From positions 1 to 64,000 of the forward strand of contig NZ_JAGQCW010000003.1 of NCBI RefSeq assembly GCF_024346395.1: 64,000 nt of DNA. Direction: 5' to 3'. This document shows, piece by piece, positions 19,784-28,799 of this stretch. Position numbers and translations under genes: made by a program. The notes beneath the pieces were generated by a model, which saw nothing but the letters and a program-made list of their open reading frames with translations, made no database searches and was not told where the DNA came from. Numbering within the stretch: position 1 is the stretch's first letter; each line of letters begins with the position of its first letter. This DNA is from Cyanobium sp. AMD-g (lineage in GTDB: Bacteria > Cyanobacteriota > Cyanobacteriia > PCC-6307 > Cyanobiaceae).

Positions 19784-21619
19784 ATGTTTCGCAAAAGCCA
19801 AACCTTCAAGAGTTTGGTGCGGCTTCTGGCCCAATTGCCGAGGCGCCGCAAGCGCGCGTTGATTCGACTGATTCCCCTGGCGATTCTTGCTGGCGTCGCA
19901 GACTTGGTCGTGGTGGCTCTGGTGGCCCGCCTGTTCACTGTGGTCGTTGGCGGTGAGAATCGTCCTTCCATCCCCTGGGATGGTGTGGTCCCGGAAGATC
20001 CGCGCGTCAAGGTGGTGGTTCTGGTGGTGGCCTTTGTTTCGGCTGCCTGGTTTTCTTCGCTTTCGAAGCTGCTGCTGCGGGCCTTCCAGCTGCGGCTCAA
20101 GGCGTCGATCTGGCGTGATCTTTCCGACATGGCCCAGCGCAAGCTGATCGCCCAGCCCTATGTCTATTTTCTGGGCGAATCGAAGTCAGATATCTCTTCA
20201 ATGGTGCTGATCAACGTGTCGCGCGTCGCGGACATTGTTGTGCTGCCCCTTCTGCAGCTGGCCAGTGGTGTGTTTGTGATCGCCCTGCTCTCCGCCGGCA
20301 TGCTGTTCGTCGGCAAGTTGCTGGCCGTGGGGTTGATCCTGGGTCTCCTGGCAGGTTATTTATTGATCTCTACTGCCATCACCCCATTCCTTCGCTTTGC
20401 CGCTCGGCAACGCATTCTGCTTGAAATGCGAACCAATACGATTCTCTCGGAATCGATGAGAACGGTTCTTGATGTTCAGCTCACAGGCTCCGAACCCTAC
20501 TTTGAGCGCCATTATCAACAGGCCGGTCGCGAGACCATTCCATTCATCTGGAAGGCTGATGTTCTGCCGGAGACACCACGAGCGCTGATTGAACCGCTGG
20601 GCATCACGATGATCTTCGCGGCTGGAATGTTGCCCCTTCTCGCCAATCCGGATCCGGGCGCCCTGTTGAAGATCATTCCGTTCCTGGCCACCGTTGCCGT
20701 CACCTCCTTGAAACTCACGCCTCCACTGCAGGACAGTTTCAGGGCCATCACCTCCCTGCGGGCCGGCCTGCCTGACCTGGAGGAAACGCTCAAGTTGATC
20801 GAACTTCCCGAGACTCGGCTCACGATTCGCTCTGAAGGTGTCCCCTCCCCCGATGGGGTGATGCCGAAGCGGCTGATTCGCCTCAAGAACATCAGTTATC
20901 GCTATCCAGGAACGGATGCCGATGTCCTCCGTGACATCTCCATGTCGATCCCAGTGGGTTCCCGCGTGGCCTTCGTTGGGGCCACCGGCAGCGGCAAGAC
21001 AACAACCGCCAACCAACTGCTTTGCCTGCTGCGTCCCACCACAGGCACCCTGCAGCTGGATGGAATCGATGTGGATGATGCCGATGTGCCGGCCTGGCAG
21101 GCGAACTGCGCCTACGTGCCCCAGGCGATCAACCTGCTCAACAGCAACATCATTGAGAACATCGCCTTTGCCGAGGAGGTTGATGAGGTCGATCAAATGC
21201 GGGTCTGGGAGGCCCTCCAGGCCGCCCAGCTAGCCGATATCGTCGCCGAATTTCCCCTGGGGCTGTTCACGCCGATCGGCGATAACGGCATCCGGCTGTC
21301 CGGCGGGCAGCGGCAACGGCTGGCCCTGGCACGTGCCTTCTACCGTAATTCCAAGTTCCTGGTGTTGGATGAAGCCACCAGTGCGCTCGACAACCGCACC
21401 GAATCCGAGGTGATGGATGCCATTGAGGTGATCGGTCGCCGCTGCACCTTGGTGGTGATCGCCCATCGGCTCTCCACCGTGATGCGCTCTGATTGCATCT
21501 TCGAATTTGAAGCCGGTCGTATCAAGGCTTCCGGCACCTTTGATCAACTTCGGCAACGCTCCGATACCTTCAACGATCTTGCCTCTTTCGAGCGGCATCT
21601 TTCAAGTCCTCTGAGCTGA
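19784..21619 (+). CDS. ABC exporter, fused membrane and ATPase domains
   Basis: A 611-residue half-transporter of the type I ABC exporter class. I start at ATG 19784 (MFRKSQTFKSL); upstream frame overlaps the glycosyltransferase gene. N-terminal residues about 25-330 hold the membrane helices. The ATPase domain has Walker A GATGSGKTT (about 399-407), Q-loop YVPQAINLL, signature LSGGQRQR (about 505), Walker B FLVLDEATSAL and H-loop VVIAHRLST. Domain layout and neighbours resemble lipid-linked oligosaccharide flippases such as PglK, but lipids or peptides are equally possible. Codon use is slightly AT-richer than in flanking genes. Confidence 0.88.
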   Translation: MFRKSQTFKSLVRLLAQLPRRRKRALIRLIPLAILAGVADLVVVALVARLFTVVVGGENRPSIPWDGVVPEDPRVKVVVLVVAFVSAAWFSSLSKLLLRAFQLRLKASIWRDLSDMAQRKLIAQPYVYFLGESKSDISSMVLINVSRVADIVVLPLLQLASGVFVIALLSAGMLFVGKLLAVGLILGLLAGYLLISTAITPFLRFAARQRILLEMRTNTILSESMRTVLDVQLTGSEPYFERHYQQAGRETIPFIWKADVLPETPRALIEPLGITMIFAAGMLPLLANPDPGALLKIIPFLATVAVTSLKLTPPLQDSFRAITSLRAGLPDLEETLKLIELPETRLTIRSEGVPSPDGVMPKRLIRLKNISYRYPGTDADVLRDISMSIPVGSRVAFVGATGSGKTTTANQLLCLLRPTTGTLQLDGIDVDDADVPAWQANCAYVPQAINLLNSNIIENIAFAEEVDEVDQMRVWEALQAAQLADIVAEFPLGLFTPIGDNGIRLSGGQRQRLALARAFYRNSKFLVLDEATSALDNRTESEVMDAIEVIGRRCTLVVIAHRLSTVMRSDCIFEFEAGRIKASGTFDQLRQRSDTFNDLASFERHLSSPLS

Positions 21620-21768
21620 TCACAGAGGCTTATCTGGAGATGGTGATCGCGCTCTGTCCAGCCATTGTGCATTGTTTGTTTTATGGAGGCTGCATGCATC
21701 TGATCCACTCAGCAGGTTGATCAGGTGGAGCTGCTAACGTCAAAAATGAAACTTCTGCGCCGGAGCCT

Positions 21769-24162
21769 GTGAGTTTTCTGGCCGGTCTGAACGAGGCCCA
21801 GCGGCGGGCGGTTGATCACCACACCGGCCCGCTGCTGGTGGTGGCCGGGGCCGGCAGTGGCAAGACCCGGGCCCTGACCCACCGCATCGCCCACCTGATC
21901 GGCCACCACGGGGTGGACCCGGCCCAGGTGCTGGCGGTCACCTTCACCAACAAGGCCGCCCGGGAGATGAAGGAGCGGCTGGAGGTGCTGCTGGCCCAGC
22001 GGCTGGCCCAGAGCCAGTTCGGCCAGCCCTGGAGCACCCTGCCGGCCCGGGAGCAGAAGCAGCTGCGCAGCCGCATCTACCGGGAGGTGATCAAGGACCT
22101 CTGGATCGGCACCTTCCACGCCCTGTTCGCCCGGCTGCTCCGCTTCGACATCGACAAGTTCCGCGACCCCGAAGGCCTCACCTGGACGCGCCAGTTCTCC
22201 ATCTATGACGAGAGCGACGCCCAGAGCCTGGTCAAGGAGATCGTCACCCAGGAGATGCAGCTCGATCCCAAGCGTTTCGAGCCCAAGAAGGTGCGCTGGG
22301 CGATCAGCAGCGCCAAGAACCAGGGCTGGCTGCCGGAGCGGCTTGAGGAGGAGCATCCCGGCCCCCGCGGCAAGCACGAGGCCGAGGCCTACCGCCGCTA
22401 CCGGCGCGCCCTGGCCGCCAACAACGCCCTCGACTTCGACGACCTGCTGCTGATGCCGGTGCAGCTGCTGCAGCAGAACGAGCAGATCCGCCACTACTGG
22501 CACCGGCGCTTCCGCCATGTGCTGGTGGACGAATACCAGGACACCAACCGCACCCAGTACGACCTGATCAAGCTGCTGGTGGCCAACGGCCAGGCGCCCG
22601 AGAGCTTCGACGACTGGGAGGGCCGCTCGGTGTTCGTGGTCGGCGACGCCGACCAGAGCATCTACAGCTTCCGGGCCGCTGACTTCACGATCCTGATGGG
22701 GTTCCAGAGGGAGTTCGGCGACGGCTCCCTCGACGGGGATACCGGCACGATGGTGAAGCTGGAGGAGAACTACCGCTCCACCGCCACGATCCTGGAGGCG
22801 GCCAACGCCCTGATCGCCAACAACAGCGAGCGCATCGACAAGGTGCTGCGACCCACCCGCGGTGAGGGTGAGCCCATCAGCCTCACCCGCTGCGACGACG
22901 AGATCGCCGAGGCCGAGGCGGTGGTGCACCGGATGCGGATGCTGGAGGCGGCTCACCCCGAGCTGCGCTGGGGCGACATGGCCGTGCTGTATCGCACCAA
23001 CGCCCAGTCCCGCGCCATGGAGGAGTCGCTGGTGCGCTGGGGCCTTCCCTACATCGTCGTGGGAGGCCTGCGCTTCTACGACCGACGCGAGATCAAGGAC
23101 GTGCTCGCCTACCTGCGCCTGCTGGTCAACCCGGCCGACACCGTCAGCCTGCTGCGGGTGCTGAACGTGCCGCGGCGGGGCATCGGCAAGACCACCATCG
23201 AGCGGCTCACCGATGCGGCCAACCAGCTGGGGCTGCCCCTGTGGGAGGTGGTCAGCGATCCGGAGGCGGTGCGCTCCCTCGCCGGCCGTTCCGCCCGGGG
23301 GGTGCTGCAGTTCCAGGAACTGATCTCCGACCTCAGTCGCCGTCTGCAGGACGCTCCCCCCTCCGAGCTGGTGCAGCGGGTGATGGAGCAGAGCGGCTAC
23401 CTGGCCGAGCTGCTGGCCGAGGCCACCGATGAATCGGAGGAGCGGCGCCGCAACCTGCAGGAGCTGGTCAACGCGGCCCTCCAGTACCAGGAGGAGAACG
23501 AGGAGGGCTCCCTGGAGGGGTTCCTGGCCTCCGCCGCCCTGGCCAGCGACGCCGACAGCAAGGACACCGAGGCCGACCGGGTCACGCTGATGACCCTGCA
23601 TGCCAGCAAGGGGCTGGAGTTTCCGGTGGTCTTTCTGGTGGGTCTGGAGCAGGGCCTGTTCCCCAGCTACCGCTCCCTGGAGGACCCCGCCGCCCTTGAG
23701 GAGGAGCGTCGCCTTTGCTATGTGGGCATCACCCGCGCCAAGGAACGGCTGTTCCTCTCCCACGCCAGCGAACGGCGGCTCTGGGGCGGCATGCGGGAGC
23801 CGGCGGTGCCTTCGGTGTTCCTCTCCGAGCTGCCCGAGGCGCTGCTGCAGGGCGACATCCCCCGCAGCGGCGGCGCGGCCCTGCGGCGGGAGCAGCGGCT
23901 GGAGCGGCTCACCCGGGTGGATCGGGACGACAGCCAGCGGGTCGCGGCCGGCGGGGCGGCCGGCGATCCCGCCAATGCGGTGCGGCGCCGCAGCCCGGCC
24001 CGCGCCTGGGCCGTGGGAGATCGGGTGCGGCACAGCAGTTTCGGCGAGGGCCATGTCACCCATCTGTTCGGCAGCGGTGAGAAGACCTCCATCGCCGTGA
24101 AATTCGAGGGCATGGGGCCGAAGATCCTCGATCCGCGCCTGGCCCCGATCGAACCGGCATGA
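21769..24162 (+). CDS. pcrA: ATP-dependent DNA helicase UvrD/PcrA
   Basis: Superfamily 1 DNA helicase, 797 residues with a GTG start (VSFLAGLNEAQRRAV). Motifs in order: I VVAGAGSGKTR (about 24-34), Ia TFTNKAAREMKERL, II VDEYQDTNRTQ, III GDADQSIYSFRAAD, IV AVLYRTNAQSRAMEE, V TLMTLHASKGLEFPVVF and VI YVGITRAKERL. The C-terminus ends in a tudor-like segment, VGDRVRHSSFGEGHV, typical of PcrA. It acts in repair and replication restart. The stop overlaps the start of a glycosyltransferase (ATGA), an unusual partner for a helicase. Confidence 0.95.
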   Translation: MSFLAGLNEAQRRAVDHHTGPLLVVAGAGSGKTRALTHRIAHLIGHHGVDPAQVLAVTFTNKAAREMKERLEVLLAQRLAQSQFGQPWSTLPAREQKQLRSRIYREVIKDLWIGTFHALFARLLRFDIDKFRDPEGLTWTRQFSIYDESDAQSLVKEIVTQEMQLDPKRFEPKKVRWAISSAKNQGWLPERLEEEHPGPRGKHEAEAYRRYRRALAANNALDFDDLLLMPVQLLQQNEQIRHYWHRRFRHVLVDEYQDTNRTQYDLIKLLVANGQAPESFDDWEGRSVFVVGDADQSIYSFRAADFTILMGFQREFGDGSLDGDTGTMVKLEENYRSTATILEAANALIANNSERIDKVLRPTRGEGEPISLTRCDDEIAEAEAVVHRMRMLEAAHPELRWGDMAVLYRTNAQSRAMEESLVRWGLPYIVVGGLRFYDRREIKDVLAYLRLLVNPADTVSLLRVLNVPRRGIGKTTIERLTDAANQLGLPLWEVVSDPEAVRSLAGRSARGVLQFQELISDLSRRLQDAPPSELVQRVMEQSGYLAELLAEATDESEERRRNLQELVNAALQYQEENEEGSLEGFLASAALASDADSKDTEADRVTLMTLHASKGLEFPVVFLVGLEQGLFPSYRSLEDPAALEEERRLCYVGITRAKERLFLSHASERRLWGGMREPAVPSVFLSELPEALLQGDIPRSGGAALRREQRLERLTRVDRDDSQRVAAGGAAGDPANAVRRRSPARAWAVGDRVRHSSFGEGHVTHLFGSGEKTSIAVKFEGMGPKILDPRLAPIEPA

Positions 24163-25022
24163 CCCTGCCGCTGGTCACCGCCGTGGTGCCCACCCGCAAC
24201 CGCCGCCAGACCACCCTGCGCTTCCTGGCCTCCATGGCCGGCCAGACGCACGGCGCCCTGCGGGTCGTGGTGGTGGATGCCAACTCCAGTGACGGCACCG
24301 TGGCGGCGATCCGCCAGCAGCATCCCAAGGTGACGGTGCTGGCGGCCGGCGACCGGGATTTCTGGGCCGGTGCCACCAACCGGGGTGTGCGGCGGGCCCT
24401 GGCGGCCGGCACCGACTACGTGCTCACCATCAACGACGATGCCGTCGTGCCCGCCGATTACGTGGAGCGGATGGTGGCCCTGGCCCAGCGCCACGGCTGC
24501 GGGATCCTGGGCAGCCGCATCGACCTGCTGGCGGAGCCCGGGCGGATCTGGGCCCTGGGCACCCGCACCGACTGGGGCACGGACCGCTTCCTGCGCCTGT
24601 CCCACCACGACGAGCTGGCCAGCCAGTTGGATTCGGCGCTGGCGGTCGCGGAGGTGCTCCCTGCCGAGGCGATGCCGGGTAACGGGGTGCTGATCCGCCA
24701 GGACATCTTCCGCCGTGTGGGCCTGTATGACGACTTCTGGCTTCCCCACTACCACGCTGATTCCGAATGGGTGATGCGGGCGGTGCGGCGAGGCATCGAC
24801 GCCCGCGTCACCCCGGGGGTCGTGGTGCTCAACGACTTCGGCGACGAGCAGAAACGGTTGCCCTTCGGCAGCCTGGGGGGCCTGCTGTTCACCTTCTTCC
24901 ATCCCAAGTCCCACCTCTATCTGCCGGCGGTGGCGGCGATCCTCTGGCGCTACTGCCCCCCCTCCCAGCGTTGGCCCACCCTGCGGGCCCTCGGCGGGCG
25001 TTTCCTCAGGATGAAACGGTGA
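24159..25022 (+). CDS. Glycosyltransferase family 2
   Basis: A 287-residue GT-A enzyme. It opens with VTAVVPTRNRRQTTLRFL, has VVVDANSSDGT for nucleotide binding, the metal-binding stretch LTINDDAVVPADYV, and an acceptor motif YHADSEWVMRAVRRG. There is no signal peptide, so it acts on the cytoplasmic side. Start overlaps the helicase stop; the 3' end overlaps the convergent GT2 gene by 17 bp. It most resembles rhamnosyl- or galactofuranosyl-type GT2 proteins, but the sugar is not determinable. Confidence 0.88.
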   Translation: MTLPLVTAVVPTRNRRQTTLRFLASMAGQTHGALRVVVVDANSSDGTVAAIRQQHPKVTVLAAGDRDFWAGATNRGVRRALAAGTDYVLTINDDAVVPADYVERMVALAQRHGCGILGSRIDLLAEPGRIWALGTRTDWGTDRFLRLSHHDELASQLDSALAVAEVLPAEAMPGNGVLIRQDIFRRVGLYDDFWLPHYHADSEWVMRAVRRGIDARVTPGVVVLNDFGDEQKRLPFGSLGGLLFTFFHPKSHLYLPAVAAILWRYCPPSQRWPTLRALGGRFLRMKR

Positions 25023-25956
25023 AGGAGGTGCGGGGATGGAACAGGCCGGGGCGCCGCAGCAGCCGTCGCCAGCACCAGCGCAGATAATCCCCTACTCCCC
25101 ACCAACGGCCCTGGGCACGGGCCGGGTCGGAGAGGCAGAAACTCAGGGGCCGGAGCGTGTAGTACAGCAGGTTGAGCAGCAGGGCCAGCGGAGTGGCGTG
25201 GCGGTGCAGGAAGTACAGCTTGCTGAAGGTGGCGTGCTGGTACTTGGCCCGTGGGGCCCGCTGGGTGATCGCCGAGACCTGATGCTCCACGAGCACGGCC
25301 TGGGTGACCCTCAGCCGATAGCCCAGCCGGTGCTGGCGCTCGGAGATGTCGGCGTCCTCGTAATCGAGAAAGTACTGGGGGTCGAATGCGGGGCAGTCCT
25401 GGAAGATCCCCAGGCGGAACAGCATGCTGCAGCCGGAGATCCAGCGGGTGGGCCAGGTGCGGACCGGGGTGGGGCGGCAGTCATCGCCGGGGAAGCGGTG
25501 GCCCAGCTGGCCGCTCCAGCGGTTGAAGCTGCCGTGGCTGAACCAGACGTCGCCCTGGGGGTCCCGAATCCGGGTGCCGAGCATGGCAATCTCGGTATCG
25601 TCCCGCAGGCACTGCCTCACATAGGCGATTGCGCCGGTATCGAGGCGGGCATCGGGATTGATCAGCCAGGCCAAGGCCTGACGGTCGGTCTGCCACACAT
25701 GGCGGAGGCCCAGATTGCAGCCGCTGCCGAAGCCGAGATTCCCACCGGCTTCGATCAGGGTCACCCGCTGGCGATGCGGTGTGGAGGACAGCCAGTCCTG
25801 CACACCGACGTCCTGTGGTGAGTTGTTGACGACGATGAAGCGCAGATCAGGTTCTCCCGAGGCGATGGTGTCCTCGATCAGGCCGATGATCAATTCGCTG
25901 CAGTGATAGTTAATCGTGATGAAATGGATCGGATGCAGCGCCCGCCCGTCGGTCAT
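25006..25956 (-). CDS. Glycosyltransferase family 2 (rhamnosyltransferase-like)
   Basis: A 316-residue GT2 protein starting at MTDGRALHPIHFITINYH. Features: VVNNSPQDVGVQDWL, LIEAGGNLGFGSGCNLGL, the metal site LINPDARLD, and LDYEDADISERQHRLGYRL in the acceptor region. This layout is that of WbbL/RfbF-like rhamnosyltransferases. A hydrophobic stretch near residues 258-280 could attach it to the membrane. Its ATG overlaps the stop of the RgpF-like gene upstream (ATGA), so the two form a coupled pair, and the rhamnan context supports a rhamnosyltransferase call. The donor is inference. Confidence 0.87.
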   Translation of the reverse strand: MTDGRALHPIHFITINYHCSELIIGLIEDTIASGEPDLRFIVVNNSPQDVGVQDWLSSTPHRQRVTLIEAGGNLGFGSGCNLGLRHVWQTDRQALAWLINPDARLDTGAIAYVRQCLRDDTEIAMLGTRIRDPQGDVWFSHGSFNRWSGQLGHRFPGDDCRPTPVRTWPTRWISGCSMLFRLGIFQDCPAFDPQYFLDYEDADISERQHRLGYRLRVTQAVLVEHQVSAITQRAPRAKYQHATFSKLYFLHRHATPLALLLNLLYYTLRPLSFCLSDPARAQGRWWGVGDYLRWCWRRLLRRPGLFHPRTSFTVSS

Positions 25957-27215
25957 TGATAGGTGGAGGGGTAGACGAAGGCGCCGGTGATGCCCTTGAG
26001 GGCGGCTTCTCGCAGCCTGTTGTTGTAACTCAGGGGCACTCCTCGTGAGTAGATGAGATCGCGAAAATCATCCGCGAGAGCCTTGACCTCCTGCTGGTGT
26101 TCCGCTCCCATGGAATCCATTAGGGCTTCTTTGAACAGACTGATTGCCTGAGCCATCGTATAGCTGCCTGCGGTTCCCAGGTCGTGCTTGACAAACGGAC
26201 AGTGGAGATAGAAGGGATACAGAAAAGCCGCGATATGACTGGGATTGCCATTTTCGATCAGATCCGGAATGCTGTAGAGCTCAACCCTTGAGAGGGCCTC
26301 TTGCTTGTCACTTTTTGCCATCAGCTGATTCAGGGAGTAGCCGATCTTCTTCATCTGCGAAGTCCTCGCAGGAGAGGGCATCAGGCGAAGGACTTCCTCG
26401 GCGGGAACTCCGGTATTGTCCGGGCAGGACTGCTCAATGGCCTCCAGGAGCTTGTCGCTGGTGTAAAGGGTCTCGACGGGGTTGAAGTGCCGGTAGACCT
26501 GCTGAGAAAGTTCAATTTCTCCGTTGTAGATGCAGTGCCCCCGATGAGATAAAGGTAGATATTTCTTCCAGAAGCGGATGAACTGCCTGGAGAGAAAGAC
26601 GTCGGGCTTGAGAACCTGAAAATAGGACTGATAGTGGGTCTGAATCTGATGGCTGATATGGCTGAAGAGGGCCTTCCGGTCGGAGTTGGCAAATTCCTCA
26701 ACCGACCTGACCAGGGCATCGGCATTCCTGCCCGGGATGAACTGCATCGAGTCGTTCACGACGCAGAGGAGTTGGCATCGTTGCAGATGCCCCTCCTCCA
26801 GAAGCAGCAGGATGCCATCCTTGAAGCCGCCAAAATCCCGACCGATGTTGCGTCTGTTGAACGCCCGCCAGCTCAGATCGCTGATGCTGCCAAGTGACCC
26901 CTCTTCCGTGGTCTCGTTGTTGATGTAGAGCACCGCAAAGCCGGCCTTGTTGAGTGCTTCGAGATAGGCCCTGTTGGATCGTGTCAGCCGCTTCGAATAG
27001 GCAACAAAGACAGCGATCCGGGATGGCGTCGTGCCATCGGCAGACGGATTGCCAATGGGCATGAGTCGCTGCGACGGGCTGCTTCGTGAACCATTGGGAC
27101 CGAGCCAGTACTCGCATTGGGACGCAAGGTAATCGGCCAGAATGAAGGCCTTGATCTTGATCCTTTTGTAGATTCCAAGCGGCGCTTTGATGAATTTCTT
27201 GGCGCTGTCAGTCAT
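25953..27215 (-). CDS. Rhamnan synthesis F (RgpF)-like protein
   Basis: A 420-residue protein. The recognisable block is AVFVAYSKRLTRSNRAYLEA, then LYINNETTEEG, then RRNIGRDFGGFKDGILLLLE and LLCVVNDSMQFIPG, the pattern of RgpF-family proteins linked to rhamnose-glucose polysaccharide assembly. The N-terminal 50 residues are basic. No membrane helix is seen. It is followed, with a 4-bp overlap, by a rhamnosyltransferase-like GT2. The function of RgpF proteins is glycosyl transfer in streptococcal rhamnan; the role here is inference. The gene is noticeably less GC-rich than its neighbours. Confidence 0.8.
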   Translation of the reverse strand: MTDSAKKFIKAPLGIYKRIKIKAFILADYLASQCEYWLGPNGSRSSPSQRLMPIGNPSADGTTPSRIAVFVAYSKRLTRSNRAYLEALNKAGFAVLYINNETTEEGSLGSISDLSWRAFNRRNIGRDFGGFKDGILLLLEEGHLQRCQLLCVVNDSMQFIPGRNADALVRSVEEFANSDRKALFSHISHQIQTHYQSYFQVLKPDVFLSRQFIRFWKKYLPLSHRGHCIYNGEIELSQQVYRHFNPVETLYTSDKLLEAIEQSCPDNTGVPAEEVLRLMPSPARTSQMKKIGYSLNQLMAKSDKQEALSRVELYSIPDLIENGNPSHIAAFLYPFYLHCPFVKHDLGTAGSYTMAQAISLFKEALMDSMGAEHQQEVKALADDFRDLIYSRGVPLSYNNRLREAALKGITGAFVYPSTYQ

Positions 27216-27464
27216 GCCGTTAGGGTGTGGCTTGTGGGAGTTCGTCGCTTCTGATCGCTGGCACTGGATCGCCGCATCGGTTCATGGCCTGGCGATGGGT
27301 GGGCTGCTGGCGGAGGCGACGACCGAGGGCGACGGTTAAAGGCGACGGCCAAGGGCGTTTGCCGGCGGACACCTTCCCGAAGTTTCTGTATCGGGACGTC
27401 GCACGATGTCGATGGCCCGAGTGTACCGTGCGCCTTCTGGACAGTCCTCGATGGGCCTGCCTTG

Positions 27465-28736
27465 ATGACGGTCTCCGTGATCGATCCCGGGGATTTCTCC
27501 CTGCCGCCCCGTCTGCTGGCCGCCTTCCATCGATCGGCGGACTGCGCCGTGCTGGCCGTCGTGGGCGGTGCCGTGCGGGATCTGCTGCTGCATCGGGTGC
27601 ACCGCGATCCCCTCCGGGGCCTGCCGGATCTCGACCTGGTGGTGGCGTTGGCCCCGGGGGCCGACCCGGCCGATCCGCGCCCGGCGGCCCATCGCCTGGC
27701 CGAGACGCTGCTGGAGGACACCCCGGCCGCGGCGGTGGGCTACTGCCAGTTCCATCCCGCCTTCGGCACCGTCGAGCTGGAGCTCGACGGGATCCTGCTG
27801 GACCTGGCCAGCGCCCGAAGTGAGACCTACCCAGCCCCTGGTGAGAACCCCATCGTCTCCTACGGCTCCCTGGAGGATGATCTCGCCCGCAGGGACTTCA
27901 GCATCAATGCCATGGCCTTGGTGTTCGCCGTCCCCGGGCCGGGTTTGCGTCTGCTGGATCCCCACGGTGGCAGCGGCGATCTGGCCCGGAGGCAGTTGCG
28001 TCTTCTGCATGACCGAAGCCTGGAAGACGATCCCACCCGGATCGTGCGGGCCGCCCGCTACGCCGCCCGGATGGGGTTCACCCTGGCGCCTGCCAGCCTG
28101 GATCAGCTGCGCTCCACCCTGGCCCGCTGGCCTTGGGGGAGGCGCGATCCGGCAGCGAAGGCCGGCCGGGTGCCCCCCGCGCTGGGCACCCGCCTGCGGA
28201 TGGAGCTGGAACTGCTGCTGGATCGGGAACCCTGGGAAGAGGCCCTGACCTGCCTGCAGTCCTGGGGTGCCCTGGTGCTGGTGGATCCGGCCCTGCAGGC
28301 CGACGTCACCTGGCGCCGCCGCCTGCGCTGGGCTCGGCGCTGCGGCTTGCCGCTTCTGGCGGCCCTGCTGGCCGGCGGCGAGACGGCCTCAGCCGTGGCG
28401 ACGCGGCTGCAGTTGCCCCACGGGCAGCAGCGGCTGCTGGCGCAGCTGGCCCTGCTGCGTCAGGCCTGGCGCGACAGCGAGGCCCCGCCCTCCACGGCCC
28501 TGGCCTGGAGCACCTTTCTGGAGCGGCCGGGCTGGTCCCCCGAGGCCGTCGCCCTGGCGCTGGTGAGCGGAGCGCTCCCCCGGCGCCCCCTGCTGCGCTG
28601 GTGGTGCCGCTGGCGGCATCTGGCCTCACCGGTGGCGGCGGCCGACCTGATCGCCGCCGGCCTGAAGCCCGGACCGGCCCTCGGGGAGCGCCTGCGCCGA
28701 CTGCGGGGTGAGCGATTGCAACTGGAGCGGGTCTGA
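27465..28736 (+). CDS. tRNA nucleotidyltransferase (CCA- or A-adding) / poly(A) polymerase family
   Basis: A 423-residue class II nucleotidyltransferase from the ATG at 27465 (a TTG sits directly before it). Motifs: AVVGGAVRDLLL, the catalytic aspartates in LPDLDLVVAL, RRDFSINAMAL and the tRNA-site block DDPTRIVRAARYAARMGF. It matures the 3' end of tRNA. Some cyanobacteria, such as Synechocystis, split CC-adding and A-adding between two enzymes, so full CCA specificity cannot be assumed. The gene diverges from the RgpF-like gene across a 249-bp spacer in which I see no further gene. Confidence 0.88.
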   Translation: MTVSVIDPGDFSLPPRLLAAFHRSADCAVLAVVGGAVRDLLLHRVHRDPLRGLPDLDLVVALAPGADPADPRPAAHRLAETLLEDTPAAAVGYCQFHPAFGTVELELDGILLDLASARSETYPAPGENPIVSYGSLEDDLARRDFSINAMALVFAVPGPGLRLLDPHGGSGDLARRQLRLLHDRSLEDDPTRIVRAARYAARMGFTLAPASLDQLRSTLARWPWGRRDPAAKAGRVPPALGTRLRMELELLLDREPWEEALTCLQSWGALVLVDPALQADVTWRRRLRWARRCGLPLLAALLAGGETASAVATRLQLPHGQQRLLAQLALLRQAWRDSEAPPSTALAWSTFLERPGWSPEAVALALVSGALPRRPLLRWWCRWRHLASPVAAADLIAAGLKPGPALGERLRRLRGERLQLERV

Positions 28737-28799
28737 ACGGTTGCAGCGGGTGGGCGAGGGTCCCTTAGGGTCTCGTGCCAGCGGCTCCCCCTGCGCCGA

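Noticed and set aside
21721-24063. 780-residue minus-strand open frame
   Set aside because: Antisense shadow of the PcrA/UvrD helicase gene, whose seven helicase motifs are all present on the plus strand.
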